Position numbers and translations under genes: made by a program. The notes below the pieces were generated by a model. It was not told the origin of the DNA, searched no databases, and worked only from the letters and a program-made list of their open reading frames with translations. 64,000 nt of DNA from an uncultured Bacilli bacterium (lineage in GTDB: Bacteria; Bacillota_I; Bacilli_A; RF39; UBA660): NCBI GenBank assembly GCA_934101795.1, contig CAKORY010000002.1:1-64000 (forward strand), written 5' to 3'. Positions 1 through 8,764 of the stretch are shown one piece after another. Position 1 is the stretch's first letter. Each line of letters starts with the position of its first letter.

Positions 1-42
1 ATTAAATCCATAAAATACTTTTTCTTTTGTTTCATTTAACAT
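1..42 (-). CDS. 5' end of an unidentified leftward gene (partial)
   Basis: On the minus strand an ATG at 42–40 opens a frame that reads MLNETKEKVFYGFN up to the window edge. It has a strong ribosome binding site (AAGGAGG, 10 nt before the ATG) and a good promoter upstream (71–100). Only 14 residues are visible, so no family can be assigned; the gene is divergent from the PBP gene. Confidence 0.6.
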   Translation of the reverse strand, partial: MLNETKEKVFYGFN

Positions 43-70
43 AAAATTTTCCTCCTTTATATAAGACTCT

Positions 71-126
71 ATTCTAAATTTGAAACATCAAAAAAGTCAA
101 GAAAAATCGGTCGACATGGCTCGACA
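71..126 (-). promoter_or_regulatory. Sigma-A promoter with two TGTCGA repeats upstream
   Basis: Minus strand: -35 TTGACT (100–95), 18-bp spacer, -10 TAGAAT (76–71), then the AAGGAGG of the left-edge gene. Immediately upstream lie two TGTCGA copies exactly 10 bp apart (126–121 and 116–111), one as TTTGTCGAG. The Spo0A box consensus is TTTGTCGAA or close to it, so these may be regulator sites; that part is inference. The AAGTCAAGAAAAAT around the -35 is also found at the rpmH promoter. Confidence 0.55.
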
Positions 127-471
127 AATATTTTAAAATTGCTGGTTTTACCTAATGTTTATGGGCATCTTTTTCTATCAATTAATTAATATATTTTTGA
201 AAAAATTTTCTAATATAAGATTGATGAAGTTTTAATAAAACAAATAAAATATAAATGTAGTTTCCTAAATCAATTATTTTTTATCTTAATTATATTATTA
301 CTTCTACGATAATTAAATCAATATAAGAATGTAAGAAAACATATACTTTATTTTATCATATTCTTATATTTTATTTTACTACTTACATTTAAGCATGCTA
401 TATAAAATATTAATACTAAATCTTGCATATTTTTTTTAAATTATTTCCATACTAGATTATAGGTGATAACT
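127..471. other. AT-rich divergent intergenic region without a gene
   Basis: About 345 bp between the left-edge gene and the PBP. No open frame with a ribosome binding site is seen. It contains an imperfect inverted repeat (TATAAGAATG near 318–330 against CATATTCTTATA near 357–370) of unknown role; presumably it carries the promoter of the PBP gene, but no convincing -35/-10 pair stands out. Confidence 0.4.
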
Positions 472-2430
472 TTGAGGGCAATGAGATTTATGATAAAATC
501 ATTTATTTTTATGTTTATTTCCTTTGTAGTTATTATTATTGGACTTTATACTTATGCTTATTTAAGTCCTAAACTTGATTTAAAAACTAGTGGAAGTTTA
601 TATCTGTATGATAATCAAAATGAACTATTATACCAAGGCTCTAGAAGTAATGAATGGGTTAATTTGGAAGATATTAGTGAAAATTTAGTTAATGCTGTAA
701 TTGCTGTTGAAGATAAAAATTTTTATGATCACCATGGTTTTGACTATTTGAGAATTGCTAAGGCGATGCTTACAAATATAAAGAAAAAATCTATTGTACA
801 AGGAGCTTCTACAATTTCACAACAATATATTAAAAATTTATATTTGGATTTTGATAAAACATGGAAACGGAAGATAGAAGAAGCATTTTTAACTTTAGAA
901 CTCGAAGTACATTATGATAAAGATAATATTTTAGAAGGTTATTTAAATACCATTAATTATGGACAAGGAAACATGGGTATTGTAAATGCTGCTAGCTTTT
1001 ATTTTAATAAAAAACCTAAGGATTTAACGCTGGAAGAAGCTATTGTCCTTGCTGGTATACCTAAAAATCCTGCTGGTTATAATCCTGTTAGTAATTATGA
1101 GGCATCTATAAATAGAGCGTGGGTAGTTGCAAAATCAATGCTTAATAATGGGTATATTGATGAAGATACGTATAATAATTTATTTAAAAAAAAGTTAGAA
1201 ATTTTTGGACAAACTAAAAAGAATAATTTGCAAATGATAATGTATTATCAAGAAGCTGTTTTAAATGAACTAAGTACAATAAAAAAAGTTCCTGCTTCTT
1301 TAGTAAATGCTGGAGGTCTTAAGATATATACTACACTAGATTTAAATGAACAAACTAATTTAGAAAAAAATATTTTAGAAAATAAACCAAACGAGTTAGT
1401 ACAAGTTGCAAGTGTTATTGTTGATCCAAAAACTGGTGCTGTTAAAGCTTTAACTGGGGGAATGAATTACGCTAAAAGTCAATATAATAGAGCTTTAAAG
1501 AGTAAAAGACAAGTTGGTTCAACTATGAAACCTTTTCTTTATTATGCTGCTTTAGAAAACAATATGACAATGTCTAGTTCTTTTAAGAGTGAAGAAACAA
1601 CATTTTATTTATCAAATGGAAAAACTTATGCGCCTTCAAATGCTGGAAATATCTATGCTAGTAAAGAAATAACAATGGCTGCTGCTCTTGCTTTATCTGA
1701 TAATATTTATGCTGTTAAAACAAATCTTTTTCTCGGAGCTGATAAAATGATTGATGTTGCTAAAAGAACAGGAATTACTGCTTCTTTAGATAAAGTAGCA
1801 TCACTCCCCCTTGGTACTAGTGAAATAAATATTTTAGATTATGCCACTGGTTATACTACATTTGCTTCGGGGGGCTATGAAAAAGATTTGTACTTTATAG
1901 AAAGAATTGAGGATTTAGATGGAAATGTGTTATATAAACATGAAAATAAAAATACTTTAGTTATTAATCCAAATTATACTTATATTTTAAATGAAATGAT
2001 GACATCTACAACAAATAGTGCATACATAGATTATACAACACCTACTGCACTTAATATTGCGGGGGATTTAACACATAAATATGCACTAAAAACTGGGTCA
2101 ACAAATACTGATTATTGGATTGTTGGTTATAATCCTGATAGACTTATGATGATGTGGATGGGGTATGATGATAATAAATTTGTTGATGGAACAATTAGAA
2201 ATAGTTCTAAAAAAATATGGGCTACAACTATTGAACAATCGCTTGAAAATATTGGGGATAATTGGTACGAATTACCTAAGAATGTTGTAGCTATACCACT
2301 TGATGCAGTAACTGGTAAGCCAACAAACAATGTTAATAAAGCCACTTTATATTATTATGTAAAAGGAACTGAACCTGGAGTTTCACGTGAACAATATGTA
2401 ATGAATGAAGAAAAAAAAGAAGATGACTAG
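472..2430 (+). CDS. Class A penicillin-binding protein (glycosyltransferase/transpeptidase)
   Basis: Bifunctional peptidoglycan polymerase anchored in the membrane. The N-terminus has one hydrophobic segment (about residues 5–28). The GT51 domain follows with EDKNFYDHHGFD and QGASTISQQ (about 70–115). The transpeptidase domain has STMK (nucleophile Ser near 350), SDN (SxN motif, about 404) and KTGS (about 540), so both activities look intact. About 650 residues is a usual PBP1a length. I chose the TTG at 472 because AGGTGA lies 5 nt upstream, the same signal as in the next gene; a GTG at 463 is also in frame but has no site of its own. It ends with a charged EEKKEDD tail. Confidence 0.92.
   Translation: MRAMRFMIKSFIFMFISFVVIIIGLYTYAYLSPKLDLKTSGSLYLYDNQNELLYQGSRSNEWVNLEDISENLVNAVIAVEDKNFYDHHGFDYLRIAKAMLTNIKKKSIVQGASTISQQYIKNLYLDFDKTWKRKIEEAFLTLELEVHYDKDNILEGYLNTINYGQGNMGIVNAASFYFNKKPKDLTLEEAIVLAGIPKNPAGYNPVSNYEASINRAWVVAKSMLNNGYIDEDTYNNLFKKKLEIFGQTKKNNLQMIMYYQEAVLNELSTIKKVPASLVNAGGLKIYTTLDLNEQTNLEKNILENKPNELVQVASVIVDPKTGAVKALTGGMNYAKSQYNRALKSKRQVGSTMKPFLYYAALENNMTMSSSFKSEETTFYLSNGKTYAPSNAGNIYASKEITMAAALALSDNIYAVKTNLFLGADKMIDVAKRTGITASLDKVASLPLGTSEINILDYATGYTTFASGGYEKDLYFIERIEDLDGNVLYKHENKNTLVINPNYTYILNEMMTSTTNSAYIDYTTPTALNIAGDLTHKYALKTGSTNTDYWIVGYNPDRLMMMWMGYDDNKFVDGTIRNSSKKIWATTIEQSLENIGDNWYELPKNVVAIPLDAVTGKPTNNVNKATLYYYVKGTEPGVSREQYVMNEEKKEDD
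2380..2393. other. Degenerate parS-like site inside the PBP gene
   Basis: GTTTCACGTGAACA matches 13 of 16 positions of the parS palindrome found at 21.8–22.6 kb when aligned over the full site. It lies within coding sequence, so it may be chance. Confidence 0.25.
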
Positions 2431-2473
2431 ATATTTTATTTGTTATATTATATAATTACTATAGGTGATGTAA

Positions 2474-2797
2474 ATGTATAATTATGCTTTTAAAGAAAAT
2501 AATGAACATGTTTTAAATGAGGCAGCAGATGTTAATATTAAGTTTGAAAAAAGAAATATGCTGGTTAATATTTTGTTAACAAATAAAAATGTATTAGTTT
2601 TTTATGATACTGAACGTGATAATGCACTTAAAACTAGAGGAATGCAAGTAATGCCAGAATTTGAAGTATTATTTAAAGTAGATTTAAGTAATATGGATTA
2701 TACTATTGATGATGAAGACACTATTTTACATATGAATGGTGGTTCTGTTACGATGTATAATTTTAATATAAAGGATTTTATTGAAAAAGATGACTAA
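2474..2797 (+). CDS. Small conserved-looking protein of unknown function
   Basis: A 107-residue soluble protein with no signal peptide or membrane segment, preceded by AGGTGA 7 nt before the ATG. It alternates short beta-type stretches (NMLVNILLTNKNVLVFYDTE, EFEVLFKVDLSN, TILHMNGGSVTMYNF) and ends acidic (EKDD). This all-beta pattern could be a PH-like or similar barrel, but I recognise no family. It follows the PBP by 43 bp and probably shares its transcript, which ends at the hairpin directly after it. Confidence 0.75.
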   Translation: MYNYAFKENNEHVLNEAADVNIKFEKRNMLVNILLTNKNVLVFYDTERDNALKTRGMQVMPEFEVLFKVDLSNMDYTIDDEDTILHMNGGSVTMYNFNIKDFIEKDD

Positions 2798-2815
2798 ATT
2801 ATAGTCATCTTTTTG
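2785..2815. terminator. Bidirectional terminator between convergent genes
   Basis: AAAGATGACTA and TAGTCATCTTT pair as an 11-bp stem with a short loop. It has a T-run on the plus strand and, reading the other way, TCATCTTTTTC on the minus strand. It serves both the 107-residue gene and the noc-like gene. Confidence 0.85.
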
Positions 2816-2820
2816 TTTGT

Positions 2821-4020
2821 TTAGTCTTTTTTTATCTTAATGTTGATGTGATATTCAGTTGGTAAGTTCATTTCTTCAACTACCACTTTATCACTATCTA
2901 AATTTAAATTTCTAATAGTTTTTATTACTTCGTTTAAGTAATCATTATTACTACTTTCTGGTTTATCATCTGAAGTTGGAATAAGAAAGTCATCAAGCAT
3001 TTCAATATTGTCAGTTTGATTTATTAATTTTTCTGTTTGTGGTTTTGATTCTACTTTTGGAAGTTCAAAAGTTGGTGTTACTTCTTCAACACTCATATTT
3101 GCTGCAGTATCTTCCAAAAAATTAAAGAATTTATTTGGCATTTTTTCTGGATTTGAGAAAAATGAATCTGGAGTAACACTTGGTGATGTATTAACATCCT
3201 CAAGATTGCTATCTTTAGTTATTTCTTTTGATTCTGAAACATCAGTAAAAATAGCTTCAATATTTGGTAATGTATCAATATTTTGATTTGAAGTCGTATT
3301 GAGACTTTCAACTGGATTTTGAGTTTGAGTAATTGTTTCAAGTGATTTATTATTTTCAATTTCATTATTTTTAGTTATTTCAACGCCATTTTCACTTGTT
3401 GTGTCTATGTTTTTTATTTCGTCTTCTAATTGTTTAACTGTTAATCTTTCATTTATCACTTTATTTAATAACTCCCTTTGTTTATCATGTGATGGAACTT
3501 TAAGTAAAGTTCTTGCATGTCTTTCTGATATTTTTTCTGCTAGGACTGCTTCTTGAACCGCTTCATCTAATGTTAATAAACGTAATTTATTAGAAATAGC
3601 AGACTGAGATAATCCCATTTTTCTAGCAAGTTCATCTTGAGTCATATACCCTTTATCTAAAAGAGCTTGATAAGAACGCGCTTCTTCAATTGCTGTTAAA
3701 TCTTTTCTTTGAATGTTTTCTACTATTGCAACTTCAGCGGATGCATTATCATCTAAGTTAGAAATAACTGCAGGTACTGAAACTAACCCAGCCATTTTTG
3801 CAGCCTTAAATCTTCTTTCACCAGCTATAATTTCATATTTGTCATTTTTCCTTCTTAATACAAGTGGTTGAATTATACCATGTTGTTTGATTGATGAAGC
3901 TAAATCTGCAAGTGATGCATCATCAAAAGATAACCGTGGTTGGAAACGGTTTGGAATTATATCTTCAATAGGAACTTGTAAAACTTGACTTTCCATTTGT
4001 GTGTTATTCACTTTAATCAA
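2821..4020 (-). CDS. noc: Noc-like ParB-family DNA-binding protein
   Basis: ParB/Noc CTPase-fold protein. The N-terminal domain has the GERR motif (IAGERRF, about 65–71) and an ENIQRKDL box (about 101–108). The HTH reads LSQSAISNKLRLL and is followed by ISERHAR. In Noc proteins the ParB Arg/Thr/Gly specificity positions are Gln, Lys and Arg; here SQS, NK and ERHAR give the Noc-type residues, with a fourth position being Thr rather than Lys. Location next to rsmG is the usual noc locus. Residues about 205–365 form a long acidic, low-complexity linker absent from B. subtilis Noc. No amphipathic membrane helix precedes the VPIEDI start of the core. The start is uncertain: GTG at 4011 has AAAGGG at good spacing, while the TTG at 4020 abuts it. 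Confidence 0.88.
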   Translation of the reverse strand: MIKVNNTQMESQVLQVPIEDIIPNRFQPRLSFDDASLADLASSIKQHGIIQPLVLRRKNDKYEIIAGERRFKAAKMAGLVSVPAVISNLDDNASAEVAIVENIQRKDLTAIEEARSYQALLDKGYMTQDELARKMGLSQSAISNKLRLLTLDEAVQEAVLAEKISERHARTLLKVPSHDKQRELLNKVINERLTVKQLEDEIKNIDTTSENGVEITKNNEIENNKSLETITQTQNPVESLNTTSNQNIDTLPNIEAIFTDVSESKEITKDSNLEDVNTSPSVTPDSFFSNPEKMPNKFFNFLEDTAANMSVEEVTPTFELPKVESKPQTEKLINQTDNIEMLDDFLIPTSDDKPESSNNDYLNEVIKTIRNLNLDSDKVVVEEMNLPTEYHINIKIKKD

Positions 4021-4146
4021 CCCTTTATCATATATAATGATACATTATTTAGATAATTTTTGCAAGAGTTTTTTATTTTTTTATTTTGTTTACAACTTAA
4101 AAAACATAAAAACATAGAGTTTATCTTAGTTTTCATGTATATAACT

Positions 4147-4860
4147 TTAATATGGTTTTTTTATTATTTTTTCATATGTTCTTAATTCATTTAAGTCTGT
4201 TTCTTTATTTTTTTTAATCTTGATTATATTTCTCATTCCTGTTTCTATTGATAATAAAAATGTGTTTATTTCAGAAATTTCTCCGTGCATTTTTAAAATA
4301 GCATTTTTACTTGTTTTTATTTCTTCAGTATTACTACCTTTCATAGCAATAAAATATTTATTTTTTTTGACTAGTGGCATGGCAAGTTCCGTTAAAACTG
4401 GCATGTTAGTAACTGCTCTGGCTGTAACAACATCATAATAATTTAATCTTTCATTTCTAAAGGATTCTACTCTTGTGTTAATAAGTTCCAAGTTATTAAC
4501 ATGAATTTTATCTTTTAATTCTGTTAAAAACTTTATTTTTTTATTATTACTATCTAATAGGGTTATTTTTAAATTTGGAAAAAATATTTTTATTACCATT
4601 CCTGGAAAGCCTGCGCCAGTGCCAAAATCTAATAAATTTTCACATGTATTTAGGTCAATTACTTTTACAAGTGTTAAACTGTCATAAAAATGTTTTAAAT
4701 ATATGTCTTCAATGTTTGTTATGGCCGTTAAGTTAGTATGTTCATTATATTCCCTTAGAAAGTTTGCGTAGATTTCTAATTGTTTTAATTTTTCATCAGT
4801 TATTTCAAGACCTAATTCTTTTATTTTTTCTATAAATTCGTTAATTTTCATATTTACCAT
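4147..4860 (-). CDS. rsmG: 16S rRNA (guanine-N7)-methyltransferase RsmG (GidB)
   Basis: SAM-dependent enzyme that makes m7G527 in 16S rRNA. The SAM-binding motif LLDFGTGAGFPG lies at about 73–84, and the N-terminal EYNEHTNLTAI segment is typical of the family. At 237 residues it has the usual length. It overlaps the end of mnmG by 20 nt, so the two are translationally linked. An alternative ATG is three codons in (MKINEF). Confidence 0.95.
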   Translation of the reverse strand: MVNMKINEFIEKIKELGLEITDEKLKQLEIYANFLREYNEHTNLTAITNIEDIYLKHFYDSLTLVKVIDLNTCENLLDFGTGAGFPGMVIKIFFPNLKITLLDSNNKKIKFLTELKDKIHVNNLELINTRVESFRNERLNYYDVVTARAVTNMPVLTELAMPLVKKNKYFIAMKGSNTEEIKTSKNAILKMHGEISEINTFLLSIETGMRNIIKIKKNKETDLNELRTYEKIIKKPY

Positions 4861-6706
4861 ATTCTTTCTTTAAATAAATACTTAATACTGAAATATCTAC
4901 TGGATTTACTCCACTTATACGAGATGCTTGTGCAATTGTTTTAGGTCTTATTTTATCTAATTTTTGTCTTGCTTCACTTGCTAAATTGGTAATTTTATTA
5001 TAATCTATATCTTCTGGAATTTGTTTTTCTTCAAGTTTTTCTAATTTTTCTACTTCTTTATAAGCTTTTTTTATGTATCCATCGTATTTAGCATTTATTT
5101 CTACTTGTTCTTTTACTTCGGATGGATAATTTAAAGTTACAAATTTTTCAATAAATTCTAGGTTTATTTCAGGTCTTTTTAAAAGTTCGTAGAAATTTAA
5201 TCCTGTAAGTGGTACATTTTTATTATTATTTATAAATATTTCTTTTACTTCACTTGTTAAATGAAGGGTATTTTCTGTTAAATATGTTGTTAATTTTTTA
5301 ATACCTTCCTCTTTAGCAAGTAATCTTGCATATTGTTCTGCGTTTATTGTACCTATTTCATATGCATAATGACGTAGTCTTAAATCAGCATTATCGTGTC
5401 TTAGTATAAGGCGAAACTCTGCTCTTGATGTTAGCATACGATAAGGCTCTATAGTTCCTTTTGTAACTAAATCATCAATTAATACTCCGATATAAGCATC
5501 ACTTCTTTTTAATATTAGAGGATTTTTATTATCCACTTTTAAAGCTGCATTTATACCAGCTATTATTCCTTGTCCTGCTGCTTCTTCATAGCCACTTGTA
5601 CCATTTATTTGACCTGCAGTAAACAAATTTTCTAAAACTTTATTTTCTAGACTTGGTTTAATTTGTAATGGATCAATCGCATCATATTCAATAGCATAGG
5701 CAAACTTACTTATTACCGCATTTTCTAGGCCATGTAAACTATGAACCATTTCTACTTGAACATCTTCTGGCATGCTTGTGGAAAAACCTTGTAAGTACCA
5801 ATCATCATAATATAAACTTTCTGGTTCTAGAAATAATTGATGTCTTTCTTTATCAGCAAATCTTACAATTTTATCTTCGATTGATGGACAATATCTTGGA
5901 CCTACTCCAGTTGCATATCCTCCATACATTGCGGACTTTTTTAAATTATCTCTGATGATTTGATGTGTTTTTTCATTTGTATAAAGTAAATAACATGGTT
6001 TTTGGTCTTCTAATTTATAGCTTGGTGCAAAATCATTTGAAAATGTCCAATAAGTGTTATCTCCATGCTCCTCGCTCATTACAGAAAAATCTATGGAATC
6101 TTTTTTAATTCTTTGTGGGGTTCCTGTTTTTAATCTTATTATTTTTAAGCCATATTCATTTAATTTTGTTGATAAATAGTTACTTCTTCTTTCTCCGTGA
6201 GGTCCACCTGGTGTATTTTTGCTACCCACAAGAATATTACCACGTAAATATGTACCCGTTGTTAAAATTACAGTTTTACCTTCAATTCTTTCATTATTTT
6301 CAGTAATAATACCTTTAACAATATTGTTTTCAACAATTAAATCTTCCACTAAAGATTCTTTTATTGTTAAGTTAGGCATTTTCATTAAATATTCTTGCAT
6401 ATTCTTTGGATATGTTATTTTATCTGCTTGGGCACGAAGACTTCTTACAGCTGGACCTTTAGAATTATTAAGCATCTTTATTTGAATGTGAGATATATCT
6501 GCGATATGTCCCATTAGGCCACCTAGAGCATCTACTTCACGTACTATAATACCTTTGGCTGTTCCACCGATTGATGGATTACATGGCATATCACCTATAT
6601 TTTTTATATTACCTGTGATAAGTAATGTTTTTTTACCTAATTTGGCGGCAATATGACTTGCTTCAATTCCAGCATGGCCTCCACCTACTACGATTACATC
6701 ATACAT
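4841..6706 (-). CDS. mnmG: tRNA uridine-5-carboxymethylaminomethyl modification enzyme MnmG (GidA)
   Basis: FAD-dependent partner of MnmE in cmnm5U34 synthesis on tRNA wobble uridines. The Rossmann GGGHAGIEAS motif is at about 8–17, the family signature CNPSIGGTAKG at about 42–52, and a second FAD motif LTTGTYLRG follows. The C-terminal helical domain ends SRISGVNPVDISVLSIYLKK, which binds MnmE. At 621 residues it is full length. It lies 9 nt after mnmE, forming mnmE–mnmG–rsmG. Confidence 0.97.
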   Translation of the reverse strand: MYDVIVVGGGHAGIEASHIAAKLGKKTLLITGNIKNIGDMPCNPSIGGTAKGIIVREVDALGGLMGHIADISHIQIKMLNNSKGPAVRSLRAQADKITYPKNMQEYLMKMPNLTIKESLVEDLIVENNIVKGIITENNERIEGKTVILTTGTYLRGNILVGSKNTPGGPHGERRSNYLSTKLNEYGLKIIRLKTGTPQRIKKDSIDFSVMSEEHGDNTYWTFSNDFAPSYKLEDQKPCYLLYTNEKTHQIIRDNLKKSAMYGGYATGVGPRYCPSIEDKIVRFADKERHQLFLEPESLYYDDWYLQGFSTSMPEDVQVEMVHSLHGLENAVISKFAYAIEYDAIDPLQIKPSLENKVLENLFTAGQINGTSGYEEAAGQGIIAGINAALKVDNKNPLILKRSDAYIGVLIDDLVTKGTIEPYRMLTSRAEFRLILRHDNADLRLRHYAYEIGTINAEQYARLLAKEEGIKKLTTYLTENTLHLTSEVKEIFINNNKNVPLTGLNFYELLKRPEINLEFIEKFVTLNYPSEVKEQVEINAKYDGYIKKAYKEVEKLEKLEEKQIPEDIDYNKITNLASEARQKLDKIRPKTIAQASRISGVNPVDISVLSIYLKKEYGKYEN

Positions 6707-6715
6707 GTTTGTTCC

Positions 6716-8065
6716 TCACTTTCCTAGACAAAAATTACTAAATATTTTGTCTACTAATTCACCTTCGTAACTATCTCCCATTATTTCACCAAGATAGTTC
6801 CAGGCTGCTTTTAAATCTATTTCTATCATGTCCACAGAATATCCTGCTTCAAGATTATTTTGGGCATTTTTTAGTGCTTCTTCGGCTTTATTTACTAAAT
6901 CTATTTCTCTTAGATTACATAAATAACTCATATCTTTATTTACAATACTATCTAAATTTAATTTGTTACTAATTGCTTCTTTTAAAGCGTTTAAGCCATC
7001 TAAATCTATTGTGTTACCATAGATAACATCTTTGATAATATCAGGTAATACTAGTTTCTTTTCCAAATCTATTTTATTTACAAATATAAGTAGTTTTTCA
7101 CTATTATATTTATCTAGCATAGTTATTTCTTCATTTGTTAGTTCTTCATTGTTATTTAAAACAAGTAAAACTATGTCCGCATTATCCGCAGTTTTTTTAC
7201 TTTTATCAACACCAATTTTTTCTACAATATCTGTTGTTTCTCTGATACCTGCTGTATCTATAAAGTTGATTGCTACTCCATTTAAGGTAATTGTGCCTTC
7301 AACAATATCTCTAGTTGTTCCAGGAATATCAGTTACAATTGCTTTTTCTTCATCAAGTAAACTATTTAAAATACTACTTTTACCTACGTTTGGTTTACCT
7401 ATAATTGCAATATTTACTCCTTCTTTGATAAGCCTTCCGTTTTTAGCACCACTTGCTAAAACATTTAACTCTTTAGTAATATCATCAAGATAATCATGCA
7501 TTAAATTTTCTGTTACTTCAAGTTCATCAGTATATTCTGGATAATCAATGTTTACTTCAATATTGGCAAGTATTTTGGCTATTTTTTCTCTTAGATTGCT
7601 AATTTGTTTTGATAATTTTCCATCAACATTATTTATTGCTAAAGTTCTAGCAGCGTCTGTTTTGGCAATAATTAAATCATTTACAGACTCAGCTTCTAAA
7701 AGATTTATTCTGCCATTTAAATAAGCTCTTTTAGTAAATTCACCAGGTGATGCTAATCTACATCCAGATGCAAGTAATATTTCCATTACCTTTTTTGTTG
7801 TGTTAATTCCTCCATGACAATTAATCTCAATTGTATCTTCAGTTGTATAAGTCTTCGGACCTTTCATGAGCATAACTAAAACTTCATCAATAACTTCATC
7901 ATGATATTTAATATGTCCATAATGAATGGTGTGACTAGGAGCATTTTTTAAGTCGTGATCAAAAATACTGTCAACAATGCTTACAGTTTCTGGTCCAGTT
8001 ACGCGGACAATAGATATTGCTCCGATCCCCATGGATGTTGATATTGCACAAATTGTATCTTCCAT
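6716..8065 (-). CDS. mnmE: tRNA modification GTPase MnmE (TrmE)
   Basis: GTPase acting with MnmG on tRNA U34. An N-terminal tetrahydrofolate-binding domain (about 1–120) is followed by a helical domain interrupted by the G domain: GKPNVGKSS (G1, about 223–231), DIPGTTRD (G2), DTAG (G3) and NKID (G4). The protein ends FCLGK, the conserved C-terminal Cys motif (FCIGK). It is 449 residues and complete, and it leads the mnmE–mnmG–rsmG unit. Its start codon sits 4–5 nt after a perfect inverted repeat that carries the ribosome binding site. Confidence 0.97.
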   Translation of the reverse strand: MEDTICAISTSMGIGAISIVRVTGPETVSIVDSIFDHDLKNAPSHTIHYGHIKYHDEVIDEVLVMLMKGPKTYTTEDTIEINCHGGINTTKKVMEILLASGCRLASPGEFTKRAYLNGRINLLEAESVNDLIIAKTDAARTLAINNVDGKLSKQISNLREKIAKILANIEVNIDYPEYTDELEVTENLMHDYLDDITKELNVLASGAKNGRLIKEGVNIAIIGKPNVGKSSILNSLLDEEKAIVTDIPGTTRDIVEGTITLNGVAINFIDTAGIRETTDIVEKIGVDKSKKTADNADIVLLVLNNNEELTNEEITMLDKYNSEKLLIFVNKIDLEKKLVLPDIIKDVIYGNTIDLDGLNALKEAISNKLNLDSIVNKDMSYLCNLREIDLVNKAEEALKNAQNNLEAGYSVDMIEIDLKAAWNYLGEIMGDSYEGELVDKIFSNFCLGK

Positions 8066-8069
8066 AAAA

Positions 8070-8097
8070 AATACTTCCTTTCATCGGAAGTATTATA
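8070..8097 (-). promoter_or_regulatory. mnmE -10 element and overlapping perfect dyad
   Basis: On the minus strand TATAAT (8097–8092) runs into the palindrome AATACTTCC–GATGAAA–GGAAGTATT (8094–8070), immediately before TTTT and the mnmE ATG. The right arm contains the only purine-rich ribosome binding site (AAAGGAAG). If transcription starts 7 nt after the -10, only the right half is transcribed from this promoter, favouring an operator; for readthrough transcripts it could hide the ribosome binding site. Confidence 0.5.
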
Positions 8098-8135
8098 GCA
8101 CATATTTTACTAAAAATAAAATTTATTTTTTGTTT

Positions 8136-8468
8136 TTACAATGTTACTTTATTTGTTAATGAATCTGCATAACCAATTAATTTTAATTGATCTTCAGTTT
8201 TTAGATATATAAACTTTTCTATTAGTTCTTTTTCTTTGTTATTTAATATTTTGTTCATATATTTAATCGGTGTGTCATCATCTGTTAATCCTAATAAATA
8301 ATCTGTACTTGTCTCTAAATATCTTGCAAGTGCAATTAATACTTTAGCACTTGGATAACTTACACCTGATTCATACATGCTTATTGATTCTTGTTTAACA
8401 CCTACAGACATTGCTACATTTAATTGACTTTTATGTCTTTTTTCTCTAATTATTCTAAGATTTTCCAT
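8136..8468 (-). CDS. XRE-family transcriptional regulator
   Basis: A 110-residue Cro/CI-type regulator. The HTH spans about residues 5–60 (IREKRHKSQLNVAMSVGVKQ followed by SISMYESG), then ARYLETSTDYLLGLTDD, typical of XRE repressors. The C-terminal 40 residues form helices that probably dimerise. It sits between mnmE and khpB, a position where B. subtilis has none, and has a GAAGGA site 11 nt before the ATG. Its targets are unknown; the dyad at the mnmE promoter is one candidate. Confidence 0.85.
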   Translation of the reverse strand: MENLRIIREKRHKSQLNVAMSVGVKQESISMYESGVSYPSAKVLIALARYLETSTDYLLGLTDDDTPIKYMNKILNNKEKELIEKFIYLKTEDQLKLIGYADSLTNKVTL

Positions 8469-8764
8469 ATTATACTTATTCCTTCCATATTTAATTTTAT
8501 AATAATAATTTATATTAGAAATAAGTATATATTATTTTTATCATAAATTTAATTTATACAGATAATAATTTATAATTGTTTTTTTATATTTTTGAACATT
8601 CATAGATTATTGATTTACAATCTTTTGTATTTTATAATTTGTGTATAGGATTTTATGAAGAAAAACTTACTTTGGATGATATAGCCCAAAAAGTAGTTAG
8701 GGAAATTTCACTAAATTACAGGGTTTTTGAACATATTTTTACACATTTTTTCAAAATATAGGCA
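8469..8764. other. Intergenic region, possible gene remnant
   Basis: AT-rich stretch between the XRE gene and the khpB terminator. Apart from the short open frame at 8639–8761 described separately, I see no gene, repeat or RNA. Confidence 0.5.
8639..8761 (+). pseudogene. Possible remnant of an AraC-type HTH
   Basis: A plus-strand frame reads GFYEEKLTLDDIAQKVVREI, then SLNYRVFEHIFTHFFKI and a stop. The YEEKLTLDDIAQKV part resembles the first helices of AraC-family DNA-binding domains, and SLNYR..F..FFK the second half, but the rest of the gene and a ribosome binding site are missing. It could also be a chance frame. Confidence 0.25.

Noticed and set aside
2127..2345. Minus-strand open frame of 72 codons opposite the PBP
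   Set aside because: Shadow of the PBP coding sequence; no ribosome binding site and no family features.
7032..7493. Plus-strand open frame of 153 codons opposite mnmE
   Set aside because: Low-complexity Ser/Ile/Leu composition from the complement of mnmE; mnmE is unambiguous here.
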